NCBI RefSeq assembly: GCF_020171365.1 | Contig: NZ_JAIUZO010000002.1 | Location: 1,892,001 to 1,956,000, forward strand | Source of the DNA: Qipengyuania gaetbuli | Lineage (GTDB): Bacteria > Pseudomonadota > Alphaproteobacteria > Sphingomonadales > Sphingomonadaceae | DNA: 64,000 bases | Reading direction: 5' to 3' | Shown: positions 1-10,550 of the stretch, in pieces | How positions within the stretch are numbered: the stretch's first letter is position 1 | Layout of the letters: every line of letters begins with the position of its first letter | Program-made: the position numbers and the translations under genes | Notes under the pieces: model-generated | Seen by the model: only the letters and a program-made list of their open reading frames with translations | What the model was told of the DNA's origin: nothing | Database searches by the model: none

Positions 1-443
1 TTGTCGAGCCGGTGGACGAGGCGCGGCCGCTGGTCGTCGCCCTCTTCCATATAGGCGTCGAGCAGGCCGTCGACGTGGTTGAAGGTGTTGGTGCCGCCCT
101 GTGTGGCAAGGCCCGGCGGCTTGTTCAGGACGAGCGCCGACTTGGTCTTCTGGATGACCATTTCCGCGGCCTGCTCGATCTCGGCCGGCTTGAGTTCGCG
201 GCGCGCCTTGGCTTTCTTGTGCGGGGCATCGCCGCCCGGGGGCACGCGGATCTGCTGGCCCTGTTCGAGCCGGTCGTCGGGCTTCACGCGCTTGCCGTCG
301 ACGCGGATCTGGCCGGTGCGCGCCCACTTGCTGACCGTGCCGAAGCCGATCTGCGGCAGGTGGCGCTTGAACCAGCGGTCCACGCGGATGCCGTCATCGT
401 CGGGTGCGACGGTGAACTGGCGAACTTCGTCGGCGGTATTCAT
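1..443 (-). CDS. RluC/RluA-family 23S rRNA pseudouridine synthase, N-terminal part (cut by window edge)
   Basis: The visible 147 residues begin MNTADEVRQF. An S4-like RNA-binding segment covers about residues 18-55 (GIRVDRWFKRHLP to IRVDGKRVKP). The start of the catalytic domain ends in PRLVHRLDK, the RluA-family motif that leads into the catalytic aspartate HRLDxxTSG, cut here by the edge. RluC-type enzymes isomerise uridines in 23S rRNA. The ATG overlaps the stop of upstream crcB by four bases (ATGA), so the pair is probably co-translated. The exact paralogue (RluC or RluD) cannot be decided from the fragment. Confidence 0.88.
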   Translation of the reverse strand, partial: MNTADEVRQFTVAPDDDGIRVDRWFKRHLPQIGFGTVSKWARTGQIRVDGKRVKPDDRLEQGQQIRVPPGGDAPHKKAKARRELKPAEIEQAAEMVIQKTKSALVLNKPPGLATQGGTNTFNHVDGLLDAYMEEGDDQRPRLVHRLD

Positions 444-850
444 GCCGTCATCCTCATTAGCGCAAGACCCACCATCAGGCCGGAAATGCCGAGCGCAAAG
501 GACAGGACGGCATAAAGCGTTGCGAACAGGTACTGGCCGCGCTCGATCAGCAGGACCATCTCGAGGCTGAAGGCGCTGAAGGTGGTGAAACCGCCCAGCA
601 CGCCGACGCCGAGGAGCAGGCGGGCCTGTTCGCTCATCGCGCCGCCGCTGCGCACCAGCCAGCCCGCCAGCAGGCCCATCAGCAGGCTGCCGACCGCATT
701 CACGGCGAGGGTGGCGAAGGGGAATGCGCCCATGATCGGCGCGCCGAGCCACTGCGTCATGGCGCGGCCGGTCTGGTAACGCAGCGCGGCACCGACTCCG
801 CCGCCTAGGGCGACGTAGAGCGTGGCGATGGATGGGGAGAGGGTCGACAT
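440..850 (-). CDS. crcB: Fluoride efflux channel CrcB/Fluc
   Basis: A 136-residue hydrophobic protein with four predicted membrane segments, the usual size for Fluc channels, which export fluoride as dual-topology dimers in the inner membrane. Family motifs are present: GGGVGAALRY near the N terminus, NAVGSLLMG, and GGFTTFSAFSLE in the third segment, whose Phe and Thr/Ser residues line the pore. I start at the Met of MSTLSPSIA; a longer frame from 895 adds a charged stretch the family lacks. It overlaps the following rluC-like gene by ATGA. No fluoride riboswitch was recognised upstream. Confidence 0.93.
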   Translation of the reverse strand: MSTLSPSIATLYVALGGGVGAALRYQTGRAMTQWLGAPIMGAFPFATLAVNAVGSLLMGLLAGWLVRSGGAMSEQARLLLGVGVLGGFTTFSAFSLEMVLLIERGQYLFATLYAVLSFALGISGLMVGLALMRMTA

Positions 851-930
851 TGCGCGCAGCCCTAGCGCCTCGCGCGGGTTTGCGAAAGGCGGCACTGCAG
901 GCTTGCCATTTGTAGGAAGAATCCGTATGT

Positions 931-974
931 GCGCGCCGTTCGAGCCGGTCCGAAAGGGATTCGGCGCGCTTTTC
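931..974 (+). other. Terminator-like hairpin upstream of rpsU
   Basis: GCGCGCCG at 931-938 pairs perfectly with CGGCGCGC at 962-969 and is followed at once by TTTTCG, the shape of an intrinsic terminator on the plus strand. No plus-strand gene ends here, since the gene to the left runs the other way. It therefore fits an attenuator in a long rpsU leader or the end of an unannotated short transcript. A promoter-like TTGCCA-17-TATGTG lies at 903-931 but would start transcription inside the hairpin, so the link is uncertain. Confidence 0.45.
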
Positions 975-997
975 GTTGAAAGAGCGAAACCCTATTC

Positions 998-1037
998 AAG
1001 GAGGCAAACCCCGCAAATGCGGGCTCTGGCCCGATAG
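998..1037 (+). promoter_or_regulatory. rpsU leader: strong Shine-Dalgarno, mini-ORF and small hairpin
   Basis: AAGGAGG at 998-1004 is an ideal ribosome-binding site but lies 50 bases from the rpsU start. It precedes a six-codon frame, ATG at 1017 to TAG at 1037, encoding MRALAR. The mini-ORF start sits inside a short hairpin, CCCGC-AAAT-GCGGG, at 1010-1023. The spacing of 12 bases is longer than usual. It could be a leader peptide that controls rpsU translation or a fortuitous frame. Confidence 0.4.
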
Positions 1038-1054
1038 TCGAGGTATTGAAGTTT

Positions 1055-1261
1055 ATGCAGATCATGGTTCGCGATAACAATGTCGACCAGGCCCTCCGCG
1101 CGCTCAAGAAGAAGCTGCAGCGTGAAGGCGTGTATCGCGAAATGAAGCTGCGTCGCCACTACGAAAAGCCGAGCGAAAAGCGCGCCCGCGAAAAGGCTGC
1201 TGCCGTTCGCCGCGCCCGCAAGCTCGAGCGCAAGCGCATGGAGCGTGACGGCATCAAGTAA
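1055..1261 (+). CDS. rpsU: 30S ribosomal protein S21 (bS21)
   Basis: A 68-residue, strongly basic protein matching bS21 from end to end: [20 protein letters not shown], then [17 protein letters not shown], then a lysine/arginine-rich tail. bS21 sits on the 30S platform near the anti-Shine-Dalgarno sequence and helps initiation. The start at 1055 matches the family N terminus MQI(I/M)VRDNNV; the upstream TTG at 1046 and the downstream ATG at 1064 fit less well. Only a weak GAGGT (1039-1043) precedes it, although a strong Shine-Dalgarno lies farther upstream in the leader. It appears monocistronic, with its own terminator. Confidence 0.96.
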   Translation: MQIMVRDNNVDQALRALKKKLQREGVYREMKLRRHYEKPSEKRAREKAAAVRRARKLERKRMERDGIK

Positions 1262-1292
1262 GCCGTTGCCTTAGCTTCCAAGCCAAGCCATG

Positions 1293-1319
1293 AGGGCGCG
1301 GAGAAATCCGCGCCCTTTG
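1293..1319 (+). terminator. Intrinsic terminator after rpsU
   Basis: AGGGCGCGGA pairs perfectly with TCCGCGCCCT around a GAAA loop and is followed by a short TTTG tract. It separates rpsU from the FKBP gene. Confidence 0.8.
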
Positions 1320-1339
1320 CGTATCAGGACGAATTTTCC

Positions 1340-1903
1340 ATGACCGAGATCACCCGCGTTCCCCTCCAGCCCATCGCCAAGGGCTCGCTCACCAAGCTGT
1401 GGCTGGGCGTCATCGTGGCCATCCTGATCGGTGGCGGCCTTGCCTGGGCGGCCATGCCGAAGGGTCTCGACGTGGAAGTGATTACCGAAGGCACCGGTCC
1501 TTCGCCGCAGATCGGCGACGTGGTGTTCGCGAAATACGTCGGCACGCTGACCGACGGCACGGAATTCGATCGGTCGCAGCCAAGCCCGTTCCCGCCGGGC
1601 GTGTTCCCCGACGGTACGCCGTTCCCGCTCGAGGAAAATGGCGGTCTGATCCAGGGCTTCGTCGACGGACTGCTGCAGACCAGGGAAGGCGGCAAGTACC
1701 GCATCGAGATCCCGGCCGACCAGGCCTACGGCGCGAATCCCCCCGCCGGATCGCCGATTCCGCCGAATGCTGACCTCGTGTTCGAAGTCGAAATCATCGA
1801 CATCATGCCGCTGCCCGAAGCGCAGCAGCGCCTGATGCAGCTCCAGCAGCAAATGCAGGCGCAGCAGGGCCAGGCCGCTCCCGAGGGTGCGCCCGTCGAA
1901 TAA
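1340..1903 (+). CDS. Membrane-anchored FKBP-type peptidyl-prolyl cis-trans isomerase
   Basis: The 187-residue product has a single N-terminal membrane segment at about residues 20-38 (LWLGVIVAILIGGGLAWAA), followed by an FKBP domain at about 45-160. Recognisable pieces are GDVVFAKYVGTLTDGTEFDRS, the segment GLIQGFVDGL, AYGANPPAGSPIPPNADLVFEVEI and the closing DI. These residues form the proline-binding pocket of FKBPs. The tail, rich in Gln and Ala, is low complexity. The domain probably faces the periplasm and assists folding of exported proteins; the exact client set is unknown. It lies between rpsU and gatC with no clear operon partner. Confidence 0.92.
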   Translation: MTEITRVPLQPIAKGSLTKLWLGVIVAILIGGGLAWAAMPKGLDVEVITEGTGPSPQIGDVVFAKYVGTLTDGTEFDRSQPSPFPPGVFPDGTPFPLEENGGLIQGFVDGLLQTREGGKYRIEIPADQAYGANPPAGSPIPPNADLVFEVEIIDIMPLPEAQQRLMQLQQQMQAQQGQAAPEGAPVE

Positions 1904-1953
1904 GGGTGCATTGGCCGCTTGAAGCGCGCCGCTCTCGCGGCTAACGCGCGGCC

Positions 1954-2256
1954 ATGTCCGTTACCCGAGAAGAAGTGGCGAAAATCGCCTCGCTGGCCCG
2001 CATTCGCATGGCGGATGCGGAGCTCGATCGCATGGTCCCCGAACTCAACGGCATTCTCGACTGGGTCGAGCAGCTGGGCGAGGTCGATACTGCAGGCGTG
2101 GAGCCGATGACCGCGGTCATCCCCAACACGCTGCGCCTGCGCGACGACGTAATCGATGCCGACCCCCACACCGCCGGCGGTCGCCGCGACGAGGTGCTGG
2201 CCAATGCCCCTGCCGCCGAACACGGTTTCTTCGGCGTGCCCAAGGTGATCGAATAA
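1954..2256 (+). CDS. gatC: Asp-tRNA(Asn)/Glu-tRNA(Gln) amidotransferase subunit C
   Basis: A 100-residue protein of typical GatC length beginning [17 protein letters not shown], with [22 protein letters not shown] in the middle. GatC stabilises GatA and wraps around the GatA-GatB interface of the GatCAB enzyme, which converts misacylated Glu-tRNA(Gln) or Asp-tRNA(Asn) to the amidated form. Its TAA overlaps the gatA start by one base (TAATG), so translation is likely coupled. First gene of a gatC-gatA-gatB run. Confidence 0.97.
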   Translation: MSVTREEVAKIASLARIRMADAELDRMVPELNGILDWVEQLGEVDTAGVEPMTAVIPNTLRLRDDVIDADPHTAGGRRDEVLANAPAAEHGFFGVPKVIE

Positions 2257-3737
2257 TGACCGATTTTACGCAGCTTGGCGTCAAGCAGATCCGCGACGGC
2301 GTGGCCGGCGGCGACTTCACCGCGCGCGAAGTGGCGGAAAGCTTCAACGCGGCCGTGGCCGAAGCAGCCGAACTCAACGCCTTCATCGTTACCACGCCCG
2401 ACCATGCGCTGGCTGCCGCCGACGCGACCGACGCGAAGCGTGCGAAGGGCGAAGAGCTGGGCAAGATGGGCGGCGTGCCGATCGGCATGAAGGATCTGTT
2501 CGCCACCAAGGGCGTCCAGACCACCGCCGCCAGCCACATCCTCGAAGGGTTCAAGCCCGAGTATGAAAGCACCGTCTCGCAGAACCTGTGGGACGCAGGC
2601 GCGGGCATGCTGGGCAAGCTCAACCTCGACCAGTTCGCCATGGGTTCGTCCAACGAGACGAGCTATTTCGGCAACGTCAATTCACCGTGGAAGAAAGAAG
2701 GTACCAATGCCGCGATGAGCCCGGGCGGCTCGTCGGGCGGTTCGTCCTCCGCGGTCGCCGCGCGCATTGCGCCGGCTGCCACCGGTACCGACACCGGCGG
2801 CTCGATCCGCCAGCCCGCCGCCTTTACCGGCATCTGCGGCATCAAGCCGACCTATGGTCGCTGCAGCCGCTGGGGCGTCGTCGCCTTCGCCAGCTCGCTC
2901 GACCAGGCAGGCCCGATGGCCCGCAGCGTCGAGGATTGCGCGATCATGCTCGAAGCCATGGCCGGTTTCGACCCCAAGGACGCGACCAGCCTCGACATGC
3001 CTGTGCCCAATTGGGAGGCCGCGCTGTCGGCGGACCTCAAGGGCAAGAAGGTCGGCATCCCGCGCGAATACCGCATGGACGGGACCGACGAGGAAATCCT
3101 CAAGAGCTGGGAACAGGGCAAGGAATGGTTGCGCGATGCAGGCGCCGAGATCGTCGACGTCTCGCTGCCGCACACCAAGTATGCGCTGCCTGCTTATTAC
3201 ATCGTCGCTCCGGCAGAAGCCTCGTCCAACCTCGCGCGCTATGACGGCGTGCGCTACGGCCTGCGCGAACTGCCCGACGGTGCAGGCCTGCAGGACATGT
3301 ACGCCGCCACCCGCGCCGCCGGTTTCGGCGACGAGGTGAAGCGCCGTATTCTCATCGGCACCTACGTGCTCAGCGCCGGTTTCTACGACGCCTATTACAC
3401 GCAGGCCCAAAAGATCCGCACGCTGGTCGCGCGCGATTTCGAGCAGGCGTTCACCCAGTGCGACGTGATCCTTGCGCCGACCACGCCGACCGCCAGCTTC
3501 CCGCTCGGTTCGCTCAACGAAGACCCGCTGACGATGTACCTGAACGACGTCTTCGCGGTTCCGGCCTCGCTTGCAGGCCTGCCTGCCATGAGCGTGCCTG
3601 CCATGCTAAATTCCGACGGCCTGCCGCTCGGCCTGCAGCTGGTCGGCAAGCCCTTCGACGAACAGGGCGTGCTGAACGCAGGCCTTGCGATCCAGAACCG
3701 CGCAAACTTCAACGCTCAGCCGGAGAAATGGTGGTGA
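2256..3737 (+). CDS. gatA: Asp-tRNA(Asn)/Glu-tRNA(Gln) amidotransferase subunit A (glutaminase)
   Basis: The 493-residue product is a complete amidase-signature protein. It releases ammonia from glutamine and passes it to GatB. The Ser-cisSer-Lys triad is visible: Lys79 in [10 protein letters not shown], Ser159 in [12 protein letters not shown], and the nucleophile Ser183 in [12 protein letters not shown]; spacing matches the family. It directly follows gatC and overlaps the first codons of gatB, as expected for subunits made in equal amounts. No sign of truncation. Confidence 0.97.
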   Translation: MTDFTQLGVKQIRDGVAGGDFTAREVAESFNAAVAEAAELNAFIVTTPDHALAAADATDAKRAKGEELGKMGGVPIGMKDLFATKGVQTTAASHILEGFKPEYESTVSQNLWDAGAGMLGKLNLDQFAMGSSNETSYFGNVNSPWKKEGTNAAMSPGGSSGGSSSAVAARIAPAATGTDTGGSIRQPAAFTGICGIKPTYGRCSRWGVVAFASSLDQAGPMARSVEDCAIMLEAMAGFDPKDATSLDMPVPNWEAALSADLKGKKVGIPREYRMDGTDEEILKSWEQGKEWLRDAGAEIVDVSLPHTKYALPAYYIVAPAEASSNLARYDGVRYGLRELPDGAGLQDMYAATRAAGFGDEVKRRILIGTYVLSAGFYDAYYTQAQKIRTLVARDFEQAFTQCDVILAPTTPTASFPLGSLNEDPLTMYLNDVFAVPASLAGLPAMSVPAMLNSDGLPLGLQLVGKPFDEQGVLNAGLAIQNRANFNAQPEKWW

Positions 3738-5233
3738 GCACTTACCGTATCCAGGGCGCCACGGGCGAATGGGAGGTCGTGATCGGCCTCGAAGTCCATG
3801 CGCAGGTCACTTCGAACGCCAAGCTGTTTTCGGGCGCCAGCACTGCCTTCGGTGCTGAACCGAATACGCAGGTCAGCCTCGTCGACGCGGCGATGCCGGG
3901 CATGCTGCCCGTGCCGAACCGCGAATGCATCCGCCAGGCGGTGCGCACCGGCATGGCGATCGAGGCGCAGATCAACAAGTGGTCGCGCTTCGACCGCAAG
4001 AACTACTTCTACGCCGACCTGCCGCAGGGCTACCAGATCAGCCAGCTCTACCACCCGCTGGTGGGTGAAGGCTCGCTGCATATCGAGGCGGACGAGAAGG
4101 CCGGCATTCCCGAAGACAAGGTCATCGGGATCGAGCGCATCCACGTCGAACAGGACGCGGGCAAGCTGATGCACGACCAGCATCCGACCATGTCCTATGT
4201 CGACCTCAACCGCGTCGGCATCGCGCTGATGGAAATCGTGTCCAAGCCCGACATGCGCAGCCCTGCCGAAGCGGGCGCTTATGTCCGCAAGCTGCGCTCG
4301 ATCCTGCGTTATGTCGGCTCGTGTGACGGCAATATGGAAGAAGGCTCCATGCGCGCCGACGTGAACGTGTCGGTCCGCCGCCCGGGCGAGGAATTCGGCA
4401 CGCGCACCGAAACCAAGAACGTGAATTCCGTCCGCTTCGTGATGCAGGTCATCGAATACGAGGCGAACCGCCAGGTCGACGTCATCGAGAACGGCGGCAC
4501 GGTGGACCAGGAAACGCGCCTGTTCGACCCGAATACCGGCACCACGCGGACCATGCGTTCGAAGGAAGATGCGCATGACTACCGCTACTTCCCCGATCCG
4601 GACCTGCTTCCGCTCGAACTGGAGGACAGCTTCCTCGAGGAATGCCGCGCTTCGTTGCCCGAACTGCCGGATGCCAAGCGCACCCGCTACGAGAACGATC
4701 TGGGCCTCACGCCCTACAACGCCCGCGAACTGACCGCAGAGGTCGAAACCTTCGCGCGTTTCGAAACGCTGCTGGCCGAAACCGCCAGGCAGATCGGCCA
4801 GCCCGAGGCCAAGGTCGCGACGCAGGTCGCCAACTGGGCGCTCTCGGTCGCACCCGGCGTCCTGAAGTCGCTCGGTGATGAAGCCGATCCGGCCAACGCC
4901 ACCGCCGAAGCGCAGGCCAAGATCCTCGCCATGCAGGACAAGGGCGACATCTCCGGCGGCCAGGCCAAGGAAATCTACGAGATCGTCCTCAAGACTGGCG
5001 GCGATCCGGAAACGATTGCCGACGAGAAGGGCCTCAAGCAGGTCAGCGACACCGGCGCCATCGAAGCGGCGATCGACGCGATCATCGCGGCCAATGGCGA
5101 CAAGGTGGAGGAATACCGCGGCGGCAAGGACAAGCTGTTCGGCTTCTTCGTCGGCCAGACGATGAAGGCGATGCAGGGCAAGGCCAATCCGGCGGTCGTG
5201 AACCAGATCCTGAAGGACAAGCTCGACGGTTGA
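3728..5233 (+). CDS. gatB: Asp-tRNA(Asn)/Glu-tRNA(Gln) amidotransferase subunit B
   Basis: A 501-residue protein carrying the GatB kinase-like domain ([23 protein letters not shown] near the N terminus, then [10 protein letters not shown] and [14 protein letters not shown]) and the C-terminal YqeY-like tail domain that contacts tRNA. It phosphorylates the tRNA-bound Glu or Asp and amidates it. I place the start at ATG 3728, which overlaps the last codons of gatA. GTG codons at 3731 and 3734 are equally plausible, because GGAG at 3722-3725 is better spaced for them. A longer open frame from 3458 runs inside gatA and is not real. Confidence 0.96.
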   Translation: MVVSTYRIQGATGEWEVVIGLEVHAQVTSNAKLFSGASTAFGAEPNTQVSLVDAAMPGMLPVPNRECIRQAVRTGMAIEAQINKWSRFDRKNYFYADLPQGYQISQLYHPLVGEGSLHIEADEKAGIPEDKVIGIERIHVEQDAGKLMHDQHPTMSYVDLNRVGIALMEIVSKPDMRSPAEAGAYVRKLRSILRYVGSCDGNMEEGSMRADVNVSVRRPGEEFGTRTETKNVNSVRFVMQVIEYEANRQVDVIENGGTVDQETRLFDPNTGTTRTMRSKEDAHDYRYFPDPDLLPLELEDSFLEECRASLPELPDAKRTRYENDLGLTPYNARELTAEVETFARFETLLAETARQIGQPEAKVATQVANWALSVAPGVLKSLGDEADPANATAEAQAKILAMQDKGDISGGQAKEIYEIVLKTGGDPETIADEKGLKQVSDTGAIEAAIDAIIAANGDKVEEYRGGKDKLFGFFVGQTMKAMQGKANPAVVNQILKDKLDG

Positions 5234-5243
5234 GCGCAAGGCG

Positions 5244-5702
5244 ATGACCTCCATCGTCCTCGTCCAGCCCGAGATACCCGGCAACACCGGGGCGGTGGGG
5301 CGCACCTGCGTGGCGCTCGACATGGAGCTGATCCTGATCCACCCGCTCGGCTTCGAGATTTCGGACAAGCGGGTGAAGCGGTCCGGCCTAGACTACTGGC
5401 CGCATATCTGGCTGGTCGAATTCGGCAGCTGGTCGGACTTCATTGCCGAACGGGCTCCGCGCAGCGACCAGATGTTCCTGTTCGAGGAATATGCCCCGCG
5501 CAATTTCTACGAACCGGATTACCCCGATGATGCCTATCTCGTCTTCGGGCGCGAGACGAAGGGCATTCCGGGCGAAATCGTCGAGGCGCACCGCGACCAG
5601 ATGGTCAGCCTGCCGATGCGCTCGGACAAGGTCCGTTCGCTCAATCTGGCCAATACCGTTGCTGCAGCGGCCTACCAGGCGGTGCGCAGGCACATCATTT
5701 GA
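5244..5702 (+). CDS. trmL: tRNA (cytidine/uridine-34-2'-O)-methyltransferase TrmL
   Basis: A 152-residue SPOUT-class methyltransferase, the normal size for TrmL, which methylates the ribose of the wobble base in some leucine tRNAs using SAM. Family features are the start MTSIVLVQPEIPGNTGAVGRT, then LVFGRETKGIP and the C-terminal knot segment LPMRSDKVRSLNLANTVAAAAYQAVR. It begins 10 bases after gatB and is likely the last gene of the gat operon, giving a tRNA-charging and tRNA-modification unit. Confidence 0.94.
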   Translation: MTSIVLVQPEIPGNTGAVGRTCVALDMELILIHPLGFEISDKRVKRSGLDYWPHIWLVEFGSWSDFIAERAPRSDQMFLFEEYAPRNFYEPDYPDDAYLVFGRETKGIPGEIVEAHRDQMVSLPMRSDKVRSLNLANTVAAAAYQAVRRHII

Positions 5703-5727
5703 TGCGCCGCCGCCCGTTCGTCGGGCG
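5702..5727 (+). terminator. Weak hairpin after trmL
   Basis: ATGCGC at 5702-5707 can pair with GCGCAT at 5722-5727, with an inner CCG/CGG stem and a bulge. There is no following T run, so it may slow polymerase or protect the mRNA end without terminating efficiently. It is the only candidate end for the gat-trmL transcript. Confidence 0.3.
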
Positions 5728-5832
5728 CATATGTCATTCGGCGAGCCCGCGCTTGCTCCAAGCCTCTGGAAAGCATAGCGCATTGGCCGTTCTTGCGCCG
5801 TTCGTGCGCACAATTGAGGGGACTGTAACTAC

Positions 5833-7995
<2,163 letters not shown>

Positions 7996-8017
7996 CGACC
8001 GCCCATCCGTAAATGAC

Positions 8018-8050
8018 AAAGGCCCGCAGGAGCGATCCGGCGGGCCTTTT
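8018..8050 (+). terminator. Intrinsic terminator after the S46 peptidase
   Basis: AAAGGCCCGC pairs with GCGGGCCTTT around a 12-base loop and runs into TTTT. Strong stem and T tract. Confidence 0.9.
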
Positions 8051-8101
8051 CATTGCTGCGCGAATGACATAGCTTCATGCCACTTCGGGGAGGGCGGTTT
8101 C

Positions 8102-8338
8102 ATGAAGTGGGTCTTCATCGTTTTCGTGGTGCTTTACGTGGTGGCGCTGTTCCTGCTGGCTGTCGGCACTTTCGGCTGGTTCGGGCAGGAGCAGGATCCG
8201 CTTTCGGGTGTCTTCCTGATGCCCCTGGGGCTGCCGTGGAATATCCTTGGCGACAAGATCGGGCTGACGGGCGCGTGGCTCGCTATCCTTGCCCCGGCGA
8301 TCAACGCTGCGATCCTGTACTGGCTCTGGAAACGCTGA
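8102..8338 (+). CDS. Small membrane protein of unknown function
   Basis: A 78-residue protein with two hydrophobic stretches: an N-terminal segment at about 3-25 (WVFIVFVVLYVVALFLLAVGTF) and a C-terminal one at about 55-76 (LTGAWLAILAPAINAAILYWL). The middle carries LPWNILGDKIGL. GGGGAGGG just upstream is a good ribosome-binding site. It is not recognised as a named family. It stands between two terminator-bounded units and ends six bases before the convergent lipoprotein gene. Confidence 0.75.
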   Translation: MKWVFIVFVVLYVVALFLLAVGTFGWFGQEQDPLSGVFLMPLGLPWNILGDKIGLTGAWLAILAPAINAAILYWLWKR

Positions 8339-8344
8339 GGGTGG

Positions 8345-8896
8345 TCAGCCGCCTGCGGGCGGCTCGACACGGCTGACAGGTGCCGCCTTGCCGAGCGCCT
8401 GCATGTGCTCGTCCGCTTCACGCAGCACGCCCATGAACTCGCGATAATCGTCGTCGAGGCAGCCATCGTTCCACGCGATCTCGGTCGTGGTGGCACCGCG
8501 CGTCAGGCGCAGCGTGCCGTAGGCCATGTCGTTCATGAAATTGTCGCAGGCGTTGAAATCGGGTGCGGGGCTCGGGAGCTTGCGCAGGATTGACTCCAGC
8601 TTGATGTAATTGGCCGCGTCGGGTTCGATCTCGTGCCAGGCCTGAGAGGCAGGCGCTGTCGGCGGCTGACCTTCCGGGCGAACGGCCTCGGTCCAGCTGC
8701 CCCCGCCATTCGGCAGGATACGCCAGGATGTGACCGGACCGCCCCAGCTCTTCACCTCGAAGACCACGAAATCCCAATCCGGCGCAGGCGGCGGCGAAGG
8801 GCTTTCCGCCCGCGCCTGGGTGCAGGATGCAAGGAAGAGGACGGATACCGTCAGCACGGTGGCATGTCTGGTTCGCATCCGCCCTCTGTTCTTCAT
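8345..8896 (-). CDS. Putative lipoprotein of unknown function (last gene of envelope-protein run)
   Basis: The 183-residue product has a lipobox (VLFLASC, Cys25), so it should be lipid-anchored in the envelope. The mature part contains WDFVVFEVKSWGGPVTSWRI, a conserved-looking core, and cysteines in FNACDNF and WNDGCLDDDY that could form a disulfide. I do not recognise the domain. The start at 8896 lies five bases after the META gene; an internal ATG at 8878 has a better Shine-Dalgarno (AGAGGG) and would still leave a complete signal peptide. Confidence 0.72.
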   Translation of the reverse strand: MKNRGRMRTRHATVLTVSVLFLASCTQARAESPSPPPAPDWDFVVFEVKSWGGPVTSWRILPNGGGSWTEAVRPEGQPPTAPASQAWHEIEPDAANYIKLESILRKLPSPAPDFNACDNFMNDMAYGTLRLTRGATTTEIAWNDGCLDDDYREFMGVLREADEHMQALGKAAPVSRVEPPAGG

Positions 8897-8901
8897 AGCC
8901 G

Positions 8902-9354
8902 TCAGTTTCGCTCGAAAGCGTAAACGATCCGCGCGGTGCGGATCACGAGACCGCGCCCGTCGGGCGTCAGCGTGTAGGCGCTGGAACTCGGCAGGTCTGC
9001 AGCCAGCGCTTCACCAAACGTCGGATCGGGACAGAAAGCGCGGGTTGCCGCGACCTGCGAAATGCTGATCGAACCGTTATAGGTCTGGGGCAGCGAGGCT
9101 TCCCAGTCAGCCGATCCGCGGTTGCAATCGAGCTGCATGTTCAGTCTTCCGCCACGCTCGAACGTCAGCGTGTGGCGCGCCTGGAGCTCGGGATTAAGCC
9201 GCGTGGACGTACCCGACGTCTCTACATCGACGAGGCGCCATGTCGTGCCATTGAGCGGGTGATAGACGTTCCCGGGCAGGCTTTCGCAGCCGGCGAGCGT
9301 CAGGGCGGCAAGGCCTGCCAGCCCGAGGTTTCGCACTTTCTTCGCGGACATCAT
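8902..9354 (-). CDS. META-domain lipoprotein (HslJ-like)
   Basis: A 150-residue protein with lipobox LTLAGC (Cys23), followed by a META domain. LNGTTWRLVDVETSG matches the usual L.G.W.L start; RHTLTFERGGRLNMQLDCNRGSADW resembles the conserved F...GR..G..GCN...G block, and VAATRAFCPDP the T..AC.....E stretch. META proteins such as HslJ are envelope proteins linked to heat, stress or drug tolerance, but their biochemical activity is not known. The two cysteines probably pair. It is the fourth of five co-directional exported-protein genes. Confidence 0.82.
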   Translation of the reverse strand: MMSAKKVRNLGLAGLAALTLAGCESLPGNVYHPLNGTTWRLVDVETSGTSTRLNPELQARHTLTFERGGRLNMQLDCNRGSADWEASLPQTYNGSISISQVAATRAFCPDPTFGEALAADLPSSSAYTLTPDGRGLVIRTARIVYAFERN

Positions 9355-9382
9355 AACCTCTCCTCTAGAAGTCCTCGGGCGA

Positions 9383-9853
9383 TCAACCGCCCGTCACCAT
9401 CGCATCGACGAGCACATAGGTTTCCGGCCCGAACTTGACCGTCACCTGGTCGCCGTCACGCGTGGTTGCAAAATCCCAGCCGGCAGAACCGTCCGCCTGC
9501 GCGCTGTCGGCGCCATAGGGTTCGGTTCCGCGCAGGAAGATCGCCCGCTTGAAGCCGTCGGGCTTCGACACCTCGATCAGGTGCTGCCCTTCCTCGCCCC
9601 AATTGCGCTTGATGCCCGCCTCGCAGGTCTGCTCGGGCGCGGCATTGTCGAAGCCACACTTGAGCAGGGTGGTGGCATTGTAGTCGGTCCCGGCGACGAG
9701 CGCATCGCCTTCGCCATAGGCCGGCTGTGCAGCTTCGGTGGCGGCATCAGCAGTGGTCTTGGCCTCTGCCGGGGCTGCATTGTCCGTTTCGGCCGCGCCT
9801 CCGCATGCGGCCAGCACAATGGCAAGCCCGCCGGTTACGATGAATTTACGCAT
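9383..9853 (-). CDS. Putative lipoprotein of unknown function
   Basis: The 156-residue product has a signal peptide with lipobox IVLAAC (Cys17), then a low-complexity Ala/Glu/Thr linker at about 18-45 and a folded part from about 50. It contains LLKCGFDN and EQTCEAGIKRNW, suggesting one disulfide, then GWDFATTRDGDQVTVKFG. Its start closely resembles that of the next upstream lipoprotein (both have ACGGAAE plus an acidic/Ala-rich tether), so the two may be diverged paralogues or share a tether. No named domain recognised. Confidence 0.72.
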   Translation of the reverse strand: MRKFIVTGGLAIVLAACGGAAETDNAAPAEAKTTADAATEAAQPAYGEGDALVAGTDYNATTLLKCGFDNAAPEQTCEAGIKRNWGEEGQHLIEVSKPDGFKRAIFLRGTEPYGADSAQADGSAGWDFATTRDGDQVTVKFGPETYVLVDAMVTGG

Positions 9854-9913
9854 GGTTTCCCTCCGCTGGGCCGGGGCGGGGTGCGCAGAACGCCCGCCGC
9901 CCCTTACACCCGA

Positions 9914-10531
9914 TTACATGGCGCCTTCGCTGCCCGTGTACATGATCTCGCCGATCGTCCCGTCGCGATAGGCGAGGCATTGCCACGGCGCTTCGCCGCC
10001 CTGCACGTTGATGTAGATGGCGATGGCCGCTTCCGATTCCTCGATCCGGTTGGTCCCGATCACGGGCGCACCCGTTTCGCGGCCGACCTTGGCAGCGCAC
10101 TTGCTTTCGAGGCTGTTTGCGCCGCGGATCTTGATCTCGGCAGCCTTGGCCGGAGCGGGCGCTTCCGCGGGGCCGTTTTCGCCTACCGGTGAGACCATGC
10201 CGGCATTGGCATCGCCCATCGGTACGCTGACCAGCCTCACGCCTTCGACATTGCCGACGATCTGTCCGCCCACGGCTTCTGCCGCCGCTTCGCTGGGGCA
10301 GCCGACGAGGACGGCGCTGTCGTCGAGATAGTTCGAGGTCGCTTCGCTTTCGCCCAGCCGGACGCACGGATCGCCCGGATTGGGATAACCGTCGCCGAAG
10401 GGGGCGAGGCTTTCGGGGATCACCGCGAGTTCTTCTGCCGGCGCTTCGGCTTCCGACGTGTCTTCAGCCGCGCCGCCGCAAGCGGAGAGGGCGAGCGCCG
10501 AAGCGCCCGCCACGATGAATGCATACCGCAT
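9914..10531 (-). CDS. Putative lipoprotein of unknown function
   Basis: A 205-residue protein with lipobox LALSAC (Cys18) and an acidic Ala/Glu linker. The mature part contains an N-terminal cysteine-bearing segment (NPGDPCVRLGESEATSNYL, then VLVGCPSEAAAEAVGG), a proline/alanine linker and a C-terminal half with SKCAAKVGRETG and the segment EESEAAIAIYINVQGGEAPWQC. The latter resembles the class of short domains seen in bacterial lipoproteins that bind or sense small ligands, but I cannot name it. It sits 19 bases after the tandem-domain gene and 60 before the next lipoprotein. Confidence 0.72.
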   Translation of the reverse strand: MRYAFIVAGASALALSACGGAAEDTSEAEAPAEELAVIPESLAPFGDGYPNPGDPCVRLGESEATSNYLDDSAVLVGCPSEAAAEAVGGQIVGNVEGVRLVSVPMGDANAGMVSPVGENGPAEAPAPAKAAEIKIRGANSLESKCAAKVGRETGAPVIGTNRIEESEAAIAIYINVQGGEAPWQCLAYRDGTIGEIMYTGSEGAM

Positions 10532-10550
10532 CGTCAGCTCTCCCGTCAGC

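Noticed and set aside
3458..3727. Upstream extension of gatB inside gatA
   Set aside because: The added 90 residues are a frame-shifted reading of gatA; the true N terminus is just before [11 protein letters not shown].
3716..5368. 550-codon antisense frame over gatB
   Set aside because: gatB is certain from its motifs, and the antisense frame would overlap trmL as well.
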